NCBI GenBank assembly: GCA_964389805.1
Contig: CAYMFU010000052.1
Span: 16,395-80,394 of the forward strand
Source of the DNA: JAGTVG01 sp964389805
GTDB taxonomy: Bacteria; Bacteroidota; Bacteroidia; Cytophagales; Cyclobacteriaceae
DNA length: 64,000 nt
Direction: 5' to 3'
The notes beneath the pieces are model-generated. The model worked only from the letters and a program-made list of their open reading frames with translations. It was not told the DNA's origin and made no database searches. Position numbers and translations under genes: made by a program. This document shows, one piece after another, positions 46,083 through 55,482 of the stretch (positions are counted from its first letter, which is position 1; each line of letters begins with the position of its first letter).

Positions 46083-48704
46083 ATGAAAAAAATTCTCTTA
46101 ATACTCACAATCGTCCTTATAGTTTTAATTGGAGCCGTTATTGCTATACCTTTCTTGTTTAAAGATGATATCAAATCCGCTATTGACTCAGAAATATCGA
46201 AAAATGTAGAAGCCAACGTTTATTTCGATGCAAGCAAGATCGGTGTTTCCATTATAAAGAACTTTCCCAATATCACGTTAACATTAGAAGATTTTGGAAT
46301 TGTTGGCAAGGGAATCTTTGAAAATGATACTCTTGCAGCTATTGATGCCTTTGAAATCACCGTTGATTTAAAGAATCTGATAACTGCGGATCAGATAAAA
46401 CTCAAATCCATCAATCTGGTCAATCCAAGAATTGTAGTACTTGTCCATGAAGATGGTCAGGCTAACTACAACATTATTATTGAAAGGGATAAAGAACCTA
46501 TTGAAGAAAAGGTCGAAACCACAGGGGAAATGGAAATATCGATAGATAAATGGAATATTGAGAATGGAAAAGTAGTCTATTACGATTATTCGAGTAATTT
46601 TCTTATGGCCTTGGACGGATTAAACCATTCAGGATCAGGTGATTTTTCTATGGACGTTTTTGATTTGAATACTTCTACTTCCATCAACAGAATGATGGCC
46701 AGCTATAATGATATTGAATATTTGAAAAACAAAGAACTTAAGGCTGAGCTTGTACTTCATATAGACCTGGCGAACAATCTGTATTCGTTTGGACAAAATG
46801 CTATTTCGATTAATGATTTCAATTTTGGCTTTGAAGGTTTCCTCGAAGTATTATCAGACCATTATAATATGGATATTACTTATCTTGGAAAGAATAATTC
46901 TGTAAAAAGTATATTGTCACTAATACCAAGGGCCTATTCCGAAGACTTTAAAGATATTCATGCGGAGGGGATGTTGAATTTTCAGGGACAAGTTAAAGGC
47001 ATATATAATGAACAACAGAAAAAGAATCCATCGTTCAATTTTCAGATGTCAACGGAAAATGGTTTAATTCGGTATCCTGATCTTCCGGAATCTTTGAATA
47101 ACATCCGGTTTGATCTTGCTGTAGATAATAAATCCGGGGAATTGGAGCAAACTATTATCGACCTGCAAGGGATTCATCTGGAAATCGGAGGCAACCCCAT
47201 TGACGCATCGGTGAAGATCAACAATCTATCAGATTATGATCTTAAAGCAATTATAAATGCCGAATTGGATCTGAATAATATATTGAAAATATTTCCTATT
47301 GAAGAAACAGAACTCAGTGGCAATATTGCCGCCGATATGATTATCGAAGGTGTTTATGATACGCTAAACCATACTATACCTGTATCAGGTCATCTAAAAG
47401 TTGATAATATGTATTACAACTCAAAAGATTTAAAACAGGGTTTCAAGATTAAATCATCCGAAGTTGAACTTAGCGATAAACGTATTGTTGTAAAGACTTT
47501 TGAAGGGAATATTGGAAATAGTGATATATCATTAAAAGGGTATGTCAAAGATTATATAGACTATATAATTAATGAAGATGCCTTATTAGTTGGTGAATTT
47601 GATTTTAAATCAGCGTTGTTTGACGTGAATGAATGGATGTTAGAAGATGACAATAATATAGATGATAAATCAAAATTAGAAACAAATGAAGATTCTGCCT
47701 CTATTGAAAGTTATAACATTCCTCAAAACATAGATTTTGTTCTGGAATCGAAGATCAATAAGGTACTTTACGATAATCTGGAACTCACTGATTTTGAGGG
47801 ACAGGTGGTTGTTCGCGATGGAGCTATTCATTTCAATGAAGTGGGATTCTCCAGCCTGGGAGGTTTATTTAATATAGAAGGATCCTTTGACACCAAACCA
47901 GAGGAAAACTCCAGTTTTGATTTTGATTTGAATATTGAGAAGCTTTCAATTCCTGAATCTTATAAGCACTTAATGACCATTCAAATGCTGGCGCCTATAG
48001 CCGAAATTATGGATGGAAATTTTTCATCAAACTTCAAGCTTAAAGGAGAAATGGGTAAGGATTTGTCACCTGATTTATCTACCTTATCCGGACAAGGAAT
48101 TTTGAATATTGCCAATGCTGCAATAAAAGGATCCGAGTCGGAGGTGATTTCTGGAATTACCAATGTATCCAAACTAACAAATCAAAGTACTAATGTTAGC
48201 CTGACAGATGTCGTATTGAATTCTCAAATTGAAAATGGGAGGGTCTTTGTCCAACCCTTCAATGTTAGTTTTGGCAAGAACAATGCGCTAATTGCAGGAA
48301 GCAATGGACTGGATGGCTCACTCGATTATAATGTAAAATTGGATGTTCCACAAGAAATAATTCAAACGGCTGGCTCTCTTCTATCATCTATATCAGGTCA
48401 GGAAATAGGTATCAATTCAGAAGATGTAAAATTAAACCTTAAGGTAAGCGGGGATTATAATAATCCAAAGATCAAGATCCTTGGAGCAGAAACCGGCGAA
48501 AATAATCAGGCTGCTGAAGAAGCCCTAAAAGCAACTGTCGAGGCCGAAAAAGAAAAGGCTATGGTAGAAGCTGAAAAACTATTGGAAGCTGAAAAAGAAA
48601 AAGCCCCGGAAGAAGTTCAGAAAGTTCTTGAAGAACACGAGGAGGAAATTGAAAAAGCCAAAGTCCGATTGAAAAAATTCTTTAAAAAGGACGGTGGAAA
48701 ATAG
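46083..48704 (+). CDS. AsmA-family envelope protein
   Basis: 873 residues. One N-terminal membrane helix (ILLILTIVLIVLIGAVIAIPFLF) anchors a long periplasmic beta-rich body; the AsmA wording is clear in VTLTLEDFGIVGKGIF-like and KLKSINLVNPRIVVLVHEDGQANYNI-like stretches and in a C-terminal AsmA_2 part (LSGQGILNIANAAIKGSE, LKLDVPQEII-like). It ends in about 80 residues rich in Ala, Glu and Lys (KATVEAEKEKAMVEAEKL), predicted coiled coil. AsmA proteins bridge inner and outer membranes in lipid transport. The charged tail is unusual. Confidence 0.85.
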   Translation: MKKILLILTIVLIVLIGAVIAIPFLFKDDIKSAIDSEISKNVEANVYFDASKIGVSIIKNFPNITLTLEDFGIVGKGIFENDTLAAIDAFEITVDLKNLITADQIKLKSINLVNPRIVVLVHEDGQANYNIIIERDKEPIEEKVETTGEMEISIDKWNIENGKVVYYDYSSNFLMALDGLNHSGSGDFSMDVFDLNTSTSINRMMASYNDIEYLKNKELKAELVLHIDLANNLYSFGQNAISINDFNFGFEGFLEVLSDHYNMDITYLGKNNSVKSILSLIPRAYSEDFKDIHAEGMLNFQGQVKGIYNEQQKKNPSFNFQMSTENGLIRYPDLPESLNNIRFDLAVDNKSGELEQTIIDLQGIHLEIGGNPIDASVKINNLSDYDLKAIINAELDLNNILKIFPIEETELSGNIAADMIIEGVYDTLNHTIPVSGHLKVDNMYYNSKDLKQGFKIKSSEVELSDKRIVVKTFEGNIGNSDISLKGYVKDYIDYIINEDALLVGEFDFKSALFDVNEWMLEDDNNIDDKSKLETNEDSASIESYNIPQNIDFVLESKINKVLYDNLELTDFEGQVVVRDGAIHFNEVGFSSLGGLFNIEGSFDTKPEENSSFDFDLNIEKLSIPESYKHLMTIQMLAPIAEIMDGNFSSNFKLKGEMGKDLSPDLSTLSGQGILNIANAAIKGSESEVISGITNVSKLTNQSTNVSLTDVVLNSQIENGRVFVQPFNVSFGKNNALIAGSNGLDGSLDYNVKLDVPQEIIQTAGSLLSSISGQEIGINSEDVKLNLKVSGDYNNPKIKILGAETGENNQAAEEALKATVEAEKEKAMVEAEKLLEAEKEKAPEEVQKVLEEHEEEIEKAKVRLKKFFKKDGGK

Positions 48705-48990
48705 AATTGAAATAACAAAAGGCTGGTTTAAACACAATAGTTTTATCAAACGGATTTATCTCATTACCTTCTTCAACTTCAGTATACAAGCCTTTAGGCA
48801 GATAAGTTTTTAATCCGATCTCCAGACCTAAATAATGATTTGGGACCATAAGCGGATCAACATTTGTATCGACTCTGTCAAGATCATTATAAAAAGTGAA
48901 ATTTTCAATTTCCTGGGCGAGGCTCCCTACTGTTAATGCGCAATTTTTGCAAAATAAAATTTGGATAATCGAGAATAAAGATGAAGTCAA
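48682..48990 (-). CDS. Possible 102-residue ORF, unknown
   Basis: Fills the 305-base space between the convergent AsmA-like and cytochrome genes and overlaps the AsmA end by 23 bases. The last 70 residues (VDPLMVPNHYLGLEIGLKTY, then FDKTIVFKPAFCYF) read like real protein, whereas the first 30 (SLFSIIQILFCKNCALT) look less so. It could be a relic of a longer gene or a chance ORF. I recognise no family. Confidence 0.3.
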   Translation of the reverse strand: MTSSLFSIIQILFCKNCALTVGSLAQEIENFTFYNDLDRVDTNVDPLMVPNHYLGLEIGLKTYLPKGLYTEVEEGNEINPFDKTIVFKPAFCYFNSIFHRPF

Positions 48991-49009
48991 TGAAATAAAA
49001 TTTGGAATT

Positions 49010-49459
49010 TTATTTTTTTGACTTAAGGCGAATTCTGGTACGCGCTACATCCACTTCACTGATCGGATCATTGATTTTAGCAAAGTTGGTTCTAATATAG
49101 GTAAGTACGGCTGCAATTTCTTTATTTGTCAAGTAATCAGCCTTTGGCATTTCATCTTCATAGGCAATACCGTTAACAACAATTTCTTTCGTCATACCAT
49201 TGATTATAATCTCAATTAAATGGTTTTTATCCGCCCCAACCCATTCAGCATTTTGTAATGTGGGATAGATATTGGGAACACCTTCTCCATTCTCCTGATG
49301 ACATTCCATGCAGTGTTTTTTATAGATCATGATGCCATCCACCTTCACCTCCTTGGCTGAAGATTTTTTAGATGAAGATTTTGAAACAGGGGCATTAGTA
49401 TTTCCACTATTGCAACCGGCTAAAATCACACATATTAATCCTATCAATAACTTCCTCAT
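49010..49459 (-). CDS. c-type cytochrome lipoprotein
   Basis: 149 residues from the ATG at 49457-49459, chosen because it begins a lipoprotein signal peptide (LIGLICVILAGC, Cys16); an in-frame ATG 16 codons up lacks this. One haem motif CMECH (Cys50, Cys53, His54) and the likely axial Met in DEMPKADYLTNKEI give a class I cytochrome c. It carries electrons at the periplasmic face. It lies 11 bases after the arginine deiminase stop, at the end of a ribD-led run of genes. Confidence 0.9.
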   Translation of the reverse strand: MRKLLIGLICVILAGCNSGNTNAPVSKSSSKKSSAKEVKVDGIMIYKKHCMECHQENGEGVPNIYPTLQNAEWVGADKNHLIEIIINGMTKEIVVNGIAYEDEMPKADYLTNKEIAAVLTYIRTNFAKINDPISEVDVARTRIRLKSKK

Positions 49460-49470
49460 ACGATGCAAAA

Positions 49471-50691
49471 TTATATAATTTTTCTTTCTATCGGCATGGC
49501 CATACACCGCGGTCCGCCTAATCCTCTGGAAAGTTCAGAAGAATTGATTTCCAGGACTTCTACGCCATTATCTCGCAATGCCCTGTTGGTAAGCCTATTT
49601 CGATCATAAGATATTACACGCCGCGGGCCGATTGCAAACACATTGGCTCCATCATACCATTGTTCCCTGGATGCAAAATCAGGATGTCCATAACCGGTTT
49701 TTACAACTTCCAGGTGCGGGATCTCCAGTTGCAGAATGGAAATCAAAGACTTTTTTATCGATTCTCTGTGTATTTTAATCTCGTTATTGTCAGTAACCGA
49801 ATCCAATCTATATACAAATGTTTCCAGCAAAGTATCCATAGCTTCCGGATAGGTAACGATGAGGTTTTCATCAATTATCGAAAAGACCGTATCAAGGTGC
49901 ATAAAGTTTCTTTTAGAAGGAAGCTTCACCTCATAGACTCTTTCCACAGTTTTCTCAGCCAATACTTTTTTAGCTACATTTTGAATCGCCCTGGATTCTG
50001 TTCGTTCAGAACACCCTATGGCGAGAACTTTCGGAGAGATTACAATGACATCTCCTCCTTCTATGGTCGGGCAAGAGGATGAGTCAGAATCACCCGGGAA
50101 AATTTCATTAAAGTTATTCTTGAATTCCGGGTGATTGGTAAAAATCAATTTCAATATATGGGATTCAAATTGCCTTCCGGAATACTTCATGTTGCTTGAA
50201 ATAACACCATTTTGAATAACCGCAGCCGGATCACGCATAAAGTATAAGTTCGGACTAGGATAAATAAGATAATCATGATCCTCTAATTTTGAATTTTTAA
50301 AATTTGGGATCTTTCTTTTAATCTCGTTGATTCTTAGACCACTTATCAAAAGATTTATTATTTCGGCAGTGGAATATGTTGAAATTATATCTTCAGAAAT
50401 TTCTTGCTGACCGACTTGGGCAAGTGCATCCTTTAATATGGTGTTCTTTAAATTTTGATCAATTAAAATATCAAGGAGCAATTGACGTAATCGATATACT
50501 TTCGCATCCGTCACATTTTTGATCAGGTTGGTATATTCATCATGCTCTTTTTGCATGGATTCAAGAAATGGGACATCTTCAAAAAGCAATTCACTTGTAT
50601 TCTTAGGGGTCAATCTTTCAATTTCCCATCCGGGTCGATGCATAATAACCCTTTTCAGCGTTCCGAATTCAGTATATAATCTTAAGTTCAT
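49471..50691 (-). CDS. arcA: Arginine deiminase
   Basis: 406 residues. Guanidino-group-modifying enzyme motifs: FMRDPAAVI, IEGGDVIVI, FMHLDTVFS and catalytic Cys396 in GLGGPRCMAMPIE. It turns arginine into citrulline and ammonia. No carbamate kinase, ornithine transcarbamylase or arginine antiporter is next to it, so an energy-yielding ADI operon is not present here. Cytoplasmic. Same strand as ribD and the sulfoxide reductase, with 23 bases to the latter. Confidence 0.93.
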   Translation of the reverse strand: MNLRLYTEFGTLKRVIMHRPGWEIERLTPKNTSELLFEDVPFLESMQKEHDEYTNLIKNVTDAKVYRLRQLLLDILIDQNLKNTILKDALAQVGQQEISEDIISTYSTAEIINLLISGLRINEIKRKIPNFKNSKLEDHDYLIYPSPNLYFMRDPAAVIQNGVISSNMKYSGRQFESHILKLIFTNHPEFKNNFNEIFPGDSDSSSCPTIEGGDVIVISPKVLAIGCSERTESRAIQNVAKKVLAEKTVERVYEVKLPSKRNFMHLDTVFSIIDENLIVTYPEAMDTLLETFVYRLDSVTDNNEIKIHRESIKKSLISILQLEIPHLEVVKTGYGHPDFASREQWYDGANVFAIGPRRVISYDRNRLTNRALRDNGVEVLEINSSELSRGLGGPRCMAMPIERKII

Positions 50692-50714
50692 TTAAAAAAT
50701 ATTTAGAGGGTAGA

Positions 50715-51206
50715 TCAGTGTTCTGAGTAATCTAGCAATAATTTCACAATCATTTCAAGATATCTTTTATCAATCTCGCAAAAAGAATCTATCTGATCAC
50801 TATCTACATCAAGCACAAAAATCACCTTTTTTTTGGAAATACCCGGGATAACAATTTCTGATTTTGAATCAGCACTACAGGCTATATGCCCTGGAAAGGA
50901 ATGAACATCCGGGACAATAACACAGGATTGTTCCTGCCAGGCTTTACCACATACGCCTTTACCGAAGGATATCCTTGTACAAGCTAAGGGACCCTGGTAA
51001 GGGCCAAGCACCAGTTCTTTGTCCTTTACAAGGTAAAAACCAACCCAGAGATGATTAAAACCTGATTTTAAAACAGCTGCGACATTGGACATATTGGCAA
51101 TCAGGTCATTTTCATCTTCGACCAAAGATTTTATTTGAGACAAGAAAATTTTATATTTTTCTTCCAGGGTAAATTTCTCAGGAGGTATGTTTAGATTCTC
51201 AGCCAT
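50715..51206 (-). CDS. msrC: Free methionine-(R)-sulfoxide reductase, GAF fold
   Basis: 163 residues from the ATG at 51204-51206; it overlaps the ribD end by 8 bases. The GAF domain carries Cys76, Cys86 and Cys110, the same spacing (10 and 24) as the three catalytic cysteines of E. coli fRMsr, with HIACSADSKSEIVIP as the family signature. It reduces free methionine-R-sulfoxide in the cytoplasm. The longer upstream start in this frame would overlap ribD further and has no family likeness. Confidence 0.92.
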   Translation of the reverse strand: MAENLNIPPEKFTLEEKYKIFLSQIKSLVEDENDLIANMSNVAAVLKSGFNHLWVGFYLVKDKELVLGPYQGPLACTRISFGKGVCGKAWQEQSCVIVPDVHSFPGHIACSADSKSEIVIPGISKKKVIFVLDVDSDQIDSFCEIDKRYLEMIVKLLLDYSEH

Positions 51207-52233
51207 TTGTATTCTTAAATAAGAGGACCTCGTCATTAAAGATCTTGCTTTTACTGACCAGGGAAGCATGATACAAGTCAGGGGCCTTTATCCCCTCCCC
51301 GAACGTATTTTCGGAGATAAATACTCGGGCTTCATCCCAAATATTATTTGATATAAAGGAATTAATTAAGTAAGAGCCCCCTTCTACCAATATTGATTGA
51401 ATTTCTTTATTATATAGATCCGAAATTAATTCCTCAATAAATCTTCCTTTATGCAGCTTTATCCATTTAATGTTAACCTCATCAGCTGATTTACTGTAAT
51501 TATATATTAATGTGGGCTGTGTTCCATCGAATACCAAAGAATCCTCAGGAACTTTCAGATTTGGATCAACTACGATCCGAATTGGTGCTTGATCTTCTCC
51601 TGGCCAGTCTCTTACATTGAGTTTTGGATTATCATAGATTGCTGTGTTTGCTCCAACCATAATGGAATCTTCCTCTGTTCTCCATTTGTGCACCAATTGC
51701 CTGGAATATTCATTGCTGATCCATTTTGAATCAAAATTTTTCCTGGCAATAAATCGATCTATGGTCTGCGCCCATTTAAGGATAATATAAGGTCTTTTTT
51801 TTGAATAGTAGGTAAAAAACCGTTTGTTCAGATTCGATCCCTCTTCCTCATTTATTCCAGCAGTAACCTTGATGGAGGCGTTATTCATTTTTTGCATCCC
51901 TTTACCAGAAACCAGGGGATTAATATCCGGATTTGAAATATAAACGTTTTTAACCCCAAGGCTAATCAATAAGTCAGAGCATGGCGGTGTTTTTCCATGA
52001 TGTGAACAGGGTTCTAATGTAACATACACGTCACTTCCTCTGACCTTATCTTTATCCTTAATGCTTTTTACAGCATTCACCTCGGCATGAGGCCCTCCAA
52101 ATTTCTGATGCCATCCTTCTCCAATAATCTTTCCATCCTTTACAATCACGCATCCAACCATTGGATTAGGGCTAACTTTACCTAAGCCAAGGTAAGCCAA
52201 TTCAAGCGCCCGATCCATAAATTTCTTTTCCAC
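51199..52233 (-). CDS. ribD: Riboflavin biosynthesis deaminase/reductase RibD
   Basis: 344 residues. N-terminal zinc deaminase with HAEVNAVKS and PCSHHGKTPPCSDLL; C-terminal reductase domain (RPYIILKWAQTIDR, VDPNLKVPED, ILVEGGSYLINSFI). It does two steps of riboflavin synthesis, relevant to the flavoproteins in this window. Divergent from prmC across about 100 bases. No FMN riboswitch is visible in that gap. Confidence 0.96.
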   Translation of the reverse strand: MEKKFMDRALELAYLGLGKVSPNPMVGCVIVKDGKIIGEGWHQKFGGPHAEVNAVKSIKDKDKVRGSDVYVTLEPCSHHGKTPPCSDLLISLGVKNVYISNPDINPLVSGKGMQKMNNASIKVTAGINEEEGSNLNKRFFTYYSKKRPYIILKWAQTIDRFIARKNFDSKWISNEYSRQLVHKWRTEEDSIMVGANTAIYDNPKLNVRDWPGEDQAPIRIVVDPNLKVPEDSLVFDGTQPTLIYNYSKSADEVNIKWIKLHKGRFIEELISDLYNKEIQSILVEGGSYLINSFISNNIWDEARVFISENTFGEGIKAPDLYHASLVSKSKIFNDEVLLFKNTNG

Positions 52234-52334
52234 GACCTGATAATTACAATGAAATCCTTAAGTGGTATAAAAATTAAACCAAAACTATTACCTTTTTATC
52301 ATCAAAGAAAACTTATAATTGTTTTAATTAGACC

Positions 52335-53192
52335 ATGTTTGAAGACAAAACCTATACCGGCAGGGAAATCTATCAAAAGCTTTCAGAATTACTCAAGCCA
52401 GTCTGGAATCAAGAGGCATACGCTTTGTCGAAATACCTTCTTACGGAGGTTCTGGATCTTCAATGGATGGAATTTATATCTGCTCCTTTGATCGAAATTA
52501 GCAGAAATAAAGCTAGACAATTAGAAAGGATCCTTGAAAGACTTTTTCAAATGGAGCCTATTCAATATATATTAGGATATACTTACTTTCTTGATAGGAA
52601 ATTTAAAGTTTCACCAGATGTTCTGATCCCAAGGCCCGAAACAGAAGAACTGGTATATACTATCATTAATAAAAACAAAACACGAAATCCCCAGATACTT
52701 GATATTGGTACGGGATCAGGTTGTATTGGTATTTCGCTGGCACTTGATTTAGGAACCCGGACATTCACAGGAATTGACAAAAGTTCTGGAACCCTTAAAA
52801 TTGCAGAAACAAATGCGAGGGAATTCGGTGTCAAAATGAACAGTATAAAACTGGACGTTCTTAATAATGCTGTGCAATTATCCGGATATGACATTGTTGC
52901 CTGTAATCCACCATATGTCAGGCCTTCAGAAAAAAGATTTATGAAGAAGAATGTTCTGGATCATGAACCATCAAAAGCCTTGTTTGTTCCTGAAGAAGAT
53001 CCATTGATTTTTTACAGGAAGATAAGCTCACTTTCAATGGATATTTTAAATCCAGACGGAATGCTTTATTTTGAAATAAATGAAAAGTACGGGAAAGAAA
53101 TTAAAAAGCTCTTATTAGATACGAATTATAAGAATGTAAAAGTTAAACAGGATATCCACGGGAGAGACCGATTTGTATATGGAAGAAAATAA
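52335..53192 (+). CDS. prmC: Peptide chain release factor N5-glutamine methyltransferase
   Basis: 285 residues. SAM-binding DIGTGSGCIGISLA (123-136) and the catalytic NPPY (191-194), with the N-terminal helical domain QMEPIQYILGYTYF. It methylates Gln in the GGQ motif of release factors. The ATG at 52335 gives the usual length. The divergent prmC-ribD order is one I associate with this phylum. Confidence 0.95.
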   Translation: MFEDKTYTGREIYQKLSELLKPVWNQEAYALSKYLLTEVLDLQWMEFISAPLIEISRNKARQLERILERLFQMEPIQYILGYTYFLDRKFKVSPDVLIPRPETEELVYTIINKNKTRNPQILDIGTGSGCIGISLALDLGTRTFTGIDKSSGTLKIAETNAREFGVKMNSIKLDVLNNAVQLSGYDIVACNPPYVRPSEKRFMKKNVLDHEPSKALFVPEEDPLIFYRKISSLSMDILNPDGMLYFEINEKYGKEIKKLLLDTNYKNVKVKQDIHGRDRFVYGRK

Positions 53193-53196
53193 GTCC

Positions 53197-53577
53197 TTAA
53201 TCCTGTTCAGACATATAATCAATTTCCCAAACAATAGAGTATTTCGCTTTATTAGTTTCTTCTCTATTGGGAATCATATCTGTTGTATATGGCCCCCCTG
53301 GTTCATCTATGAACAGTGGAACTATACCCAGAAGATCATTGGAACTAAGGTAATCATAATCCCATACCTCCAGATCAAGTTGCGTGTTAGGTATAAGATC
53401 ATAGATCTTTACATTAATTTCAGTTGAACCCGGATTTATAGATTTATAGGATTGATTTACAGGCCATATTTTCTCTTCTTTTACTATAAGGTATAGTTCA
53501 TCAAAACCAACCTCATCAGTAATGAAACAATTTAATTGTAAAATTTTAATGAAAAGTTTTCTCTCATCAACCATCAA
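53197..53577 (-). CDS. Small C2-like domain protein
   Basis: 126 residues, no signal peptide. The C-terminal part has the C2-domain wording LDLEVWDYDYLSSNDLLGIV, where the paired Asp residues of WDYD and SND match the Ca2+-binding loop of C2 domains, preceded by a matching strand VGFDELYLIVKEEKIWP. C2 domains are rare in bacteria; stand-alone ones may bind calcium or membranes. It is convergent with prmC, 4 bases between stops. Family assignment is by pattern only. Confidence 0.5.
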   Translation of the reverse strand: MMVDERKLFIKILQLNCFITDEVGFDELYLIVKEEKIWPVNQSYKSINPGSTEINVKIYDLIPNTQLDLEVWDYDYLSSNDLLGIVPLFIDEPGGPYTTDMIPNREETNKAKYSIVWEIDYMSEQD

Positions 53578-53638
53578 TTCTAAAAAATGTGATAATATTA
53601 TATCTTAAAAGTATTAAAAAATCCGAAAATCTACGAAA

Positions 53639-54544
53639 ATGAAGAGAACAATTATTTTATTCTTATTGATATTTATAGTGAATTTAGTATATAGTCAGGA
53701 AGATTTAATCGATAAAGACGATTCAACACAGGGTTGGAAGGTAAAGGGAAGGGTTGGTTTGGGATTCAGTCAGGTGGCTTTATCAAATTGGGTAGCTGGT
53801 GGTGAAAATTCCTTTTCCGGTACAGCTTATCTAAGAATGGCTGCCATATATAAAAAAGGAAAAAACAACTGGGAAAATTTTCTTTCCACGATTTATGGTC
53901 TTCAAAAACAGGGCAGTAACGATATTCAGAAAAATGAAGACAACATTGAGATTATTTCAAAATATGGGAGGCAGGTATCAAAAAAGTGGTATTATGCAGT
54001 GAACCTGAATTTTAGGACACAATATTCTCCCGGTTATGCATCTGCCGAAGATTCAATAAAAATATCAGATTTTTTCGCCCCGGCCTATATAAATCTTGCA
54101 ACCGGAATGGATTTTAAACCCAATGATAATTTTAGCCTGCTATTAGCTCCCATAAGCGGGAAATTCACTTTTGTTTTGGACGATTATTTGTCTTCGATTG
54201 GGCAATATGGAGTTGATCCTGGTCAAAATACAAGAAGTGAATTTGGAGGGACGATACAGATGATCTATTCTAAGGAGAACATCATAAAAAACGTAACCTT
54301 AACAACTAATCTGGATCTGTTTTCAAATTACTTTGAGAATCCTGAAAAAATAGATGTTAACTGGCAGTTATACATTGACTTCAAGGTAAATGATTTTCTT
54401 GCCCTTAGTCTTAATACTCATTTGATTTACGATTATGATGTAAAATTTCCTGAAATACAGGATGGTCAGGAAGTGCTAACAGACAAGGTTCAGTTTAAAG
54501 AAGCATTTACCTTTGGACTAGCTTTTACATTTGATGCTAAATAG
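53639..54544 (+). CDS. DUF3078 outer-membrane-type protein
   Basis: 301 residues with a signal peptide (ILFLLIFIVNLVYSQ). DUF3078 wording follows: GFSQVALSNWVAGGENSFSG, then WENFLSTIYGLQKQG and YYAVNLNFRTQYSPGY. Alternating strands and a C-terminal Phe (AFTFGLAFTFDAK region) suggest an outer-membrane barrel. Function unknown; common in Bacteroidota. Confidence 0.9.
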   Translation: MKRTIILFLLIFIVNLVYSQEDLIDKDDSTQGWKVKGRVGLGFSQVALSNWVAGGENSFSGTAYLRMAAIYKKGKNNWENFLSTIYGLQKQGSNDIQKNEDNIEIISKYGRQVSKKWYYAVNLNFRTQYSPGYASAEDSIKISDFFAPAYINLATGMDFKPNDNFSLLLAPISGKFTFVLDDYLSSIGQYGVDPGQNTRSEFGGTIQMIYSKENIIKNVTLTTNLDLFSNYFENPEKIDVNWQLYIDFKVNDFLALSLNTHLIYDYDVKFPEIQDGQEVLTDKVQFKEAFTFGLAFTFDAK

Positions 54545-54557
54545 TATAATTATAAAT

Positions 54558-54596
54558 AGCCTTTCTCAATGGGTGCCTCCCAGTCATAAAAAGGCT
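54558..54596. terminator. Nested hairpin between convergent genes
   Basis: Outer arms AGCCTTT and AAAGGCT enclose an inner stem TGGG/CCCA, followed by CCCTTTT. It lies just past the DUF3078 stop and 5 bases from the DUF2797 stop, and could end transcription in both directions. Confidence 0.45.
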
Positions 54597-54601
54597 CCCT
54601 T

Positions 54602-55402
54602 TTATACTGACAAGATTATTTCATAACCACTGTATTTACGCAGATTTATTACCCGGTTATCTGACATAATCAGATATTGCCCGCGTATCCCATTCAATCG
54701 ACCCTGAAAGGATGGTTCTTTGTCAAGGTTAATGCTCTTAATTTTATCAGGATATTCTAAAACGGGATATTCAAATGTATATATTTCGTTATCATCCGGA
54801 AGGAAGTATTCCTTGAATTCGGGCACTAACAATTCAGAAATCCGCATTTTTTCATTAACAATGTCGGCAGCATGGTCCATATCATTCTTTAACATTTTCT
54901 GCCAGTTCGTTTTATCACTCAGATGATTTTTTAAACTGGATTCTATTAATCCTGCAATCTGTCGGTATGGAGTACGGGCAAATTTTATAGCTTTCCAGGC
55001 ACCCTGGTCAATCCACCGGGTCGGTACCTGATCTGTCCTGGTTACTCCTACTTTTATGGTGCTTGTTAGCGCAATATATACAATATGTGGCCGGTAATGG
55101 TTTTCTTTTTCCCATTCAGGATCCCTGCCCTTACCATCATGGGCCAAACAAAGTTCGGGCCTTATAATACACTCTGAATTCAGAGGGGAATTCATAAAAC
55201 AGGGATAGCAAAATCCTTGTCCGAATGCCTTCTTTATATTTCTTCCACACGCCACACAATTAATGGTACCCGTAAATTGGATCCTGATCTCCTGATCTAT
55301 CAAAGAATTCATAAGAACTTCTTCTTTGCCAAGCTTAAGAAAATATTTCACCGGGGAGGTATGTTCAGTACGCATCTTTGATAAATTATCCTGCCATTCC
55401 AT
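54602..55402 (-). CDS. DUF2797 zinc-ribbon protein
   Basis: 266 residues. A four-cysteine zinc ribbon (CVACGRNIKKAFGQGFCYPC) and the DUF2797 stretch IVYIALTSTIKVGVTRTDQVP, then TRWIDQGAWKAIKFA. Function unknown; some relatives resemble GIY-YIG-like folds. No signal peptide. Confidence 0.9.
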   Translation of the reverse strand: MEWQDNLSKMRTEHTSPVKYFLKLGKEEVLMNSLIDQEIRIQFTGTINCVACGRNIKKAFGQGFCYPCFMNSPLNSECIIRPELCLAHDGKGRDPEWEKENHYRPHIVYIALTSTIKVGVTRTDQVPTRWIDQGAWKAIKFARTPYRQIAGLIESSLKNHLSDKTNWQKMLKNDMDHAADIVNEKMRISELLVPEFKEYFLPDDNEIYTFEYPVLEYPDKIKSINLDKEPSFQGRLNGIRGQYLIMSDNRVINLRKYSGYEIILSV

Positions 55403-55482
55403 AATTGATGTAGATATTTAGATTTCTAGTAAATTCAAATTTACATATATTCTTCAGCTTTTTATAAAAGCTGGTATTATTC

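Noticed and set aside
49471..50691. A full arginine deiminase energy operon
   Set aside because: Only the deiminase is present; no transcarbamylase, carbamate kinase or antiporter is nearby.
52234..52334. FMN riboswitch ahead of ribD
   Set aside because: The gap to prmC is only about 100 bases and lacks the conserved RFN-element segments.
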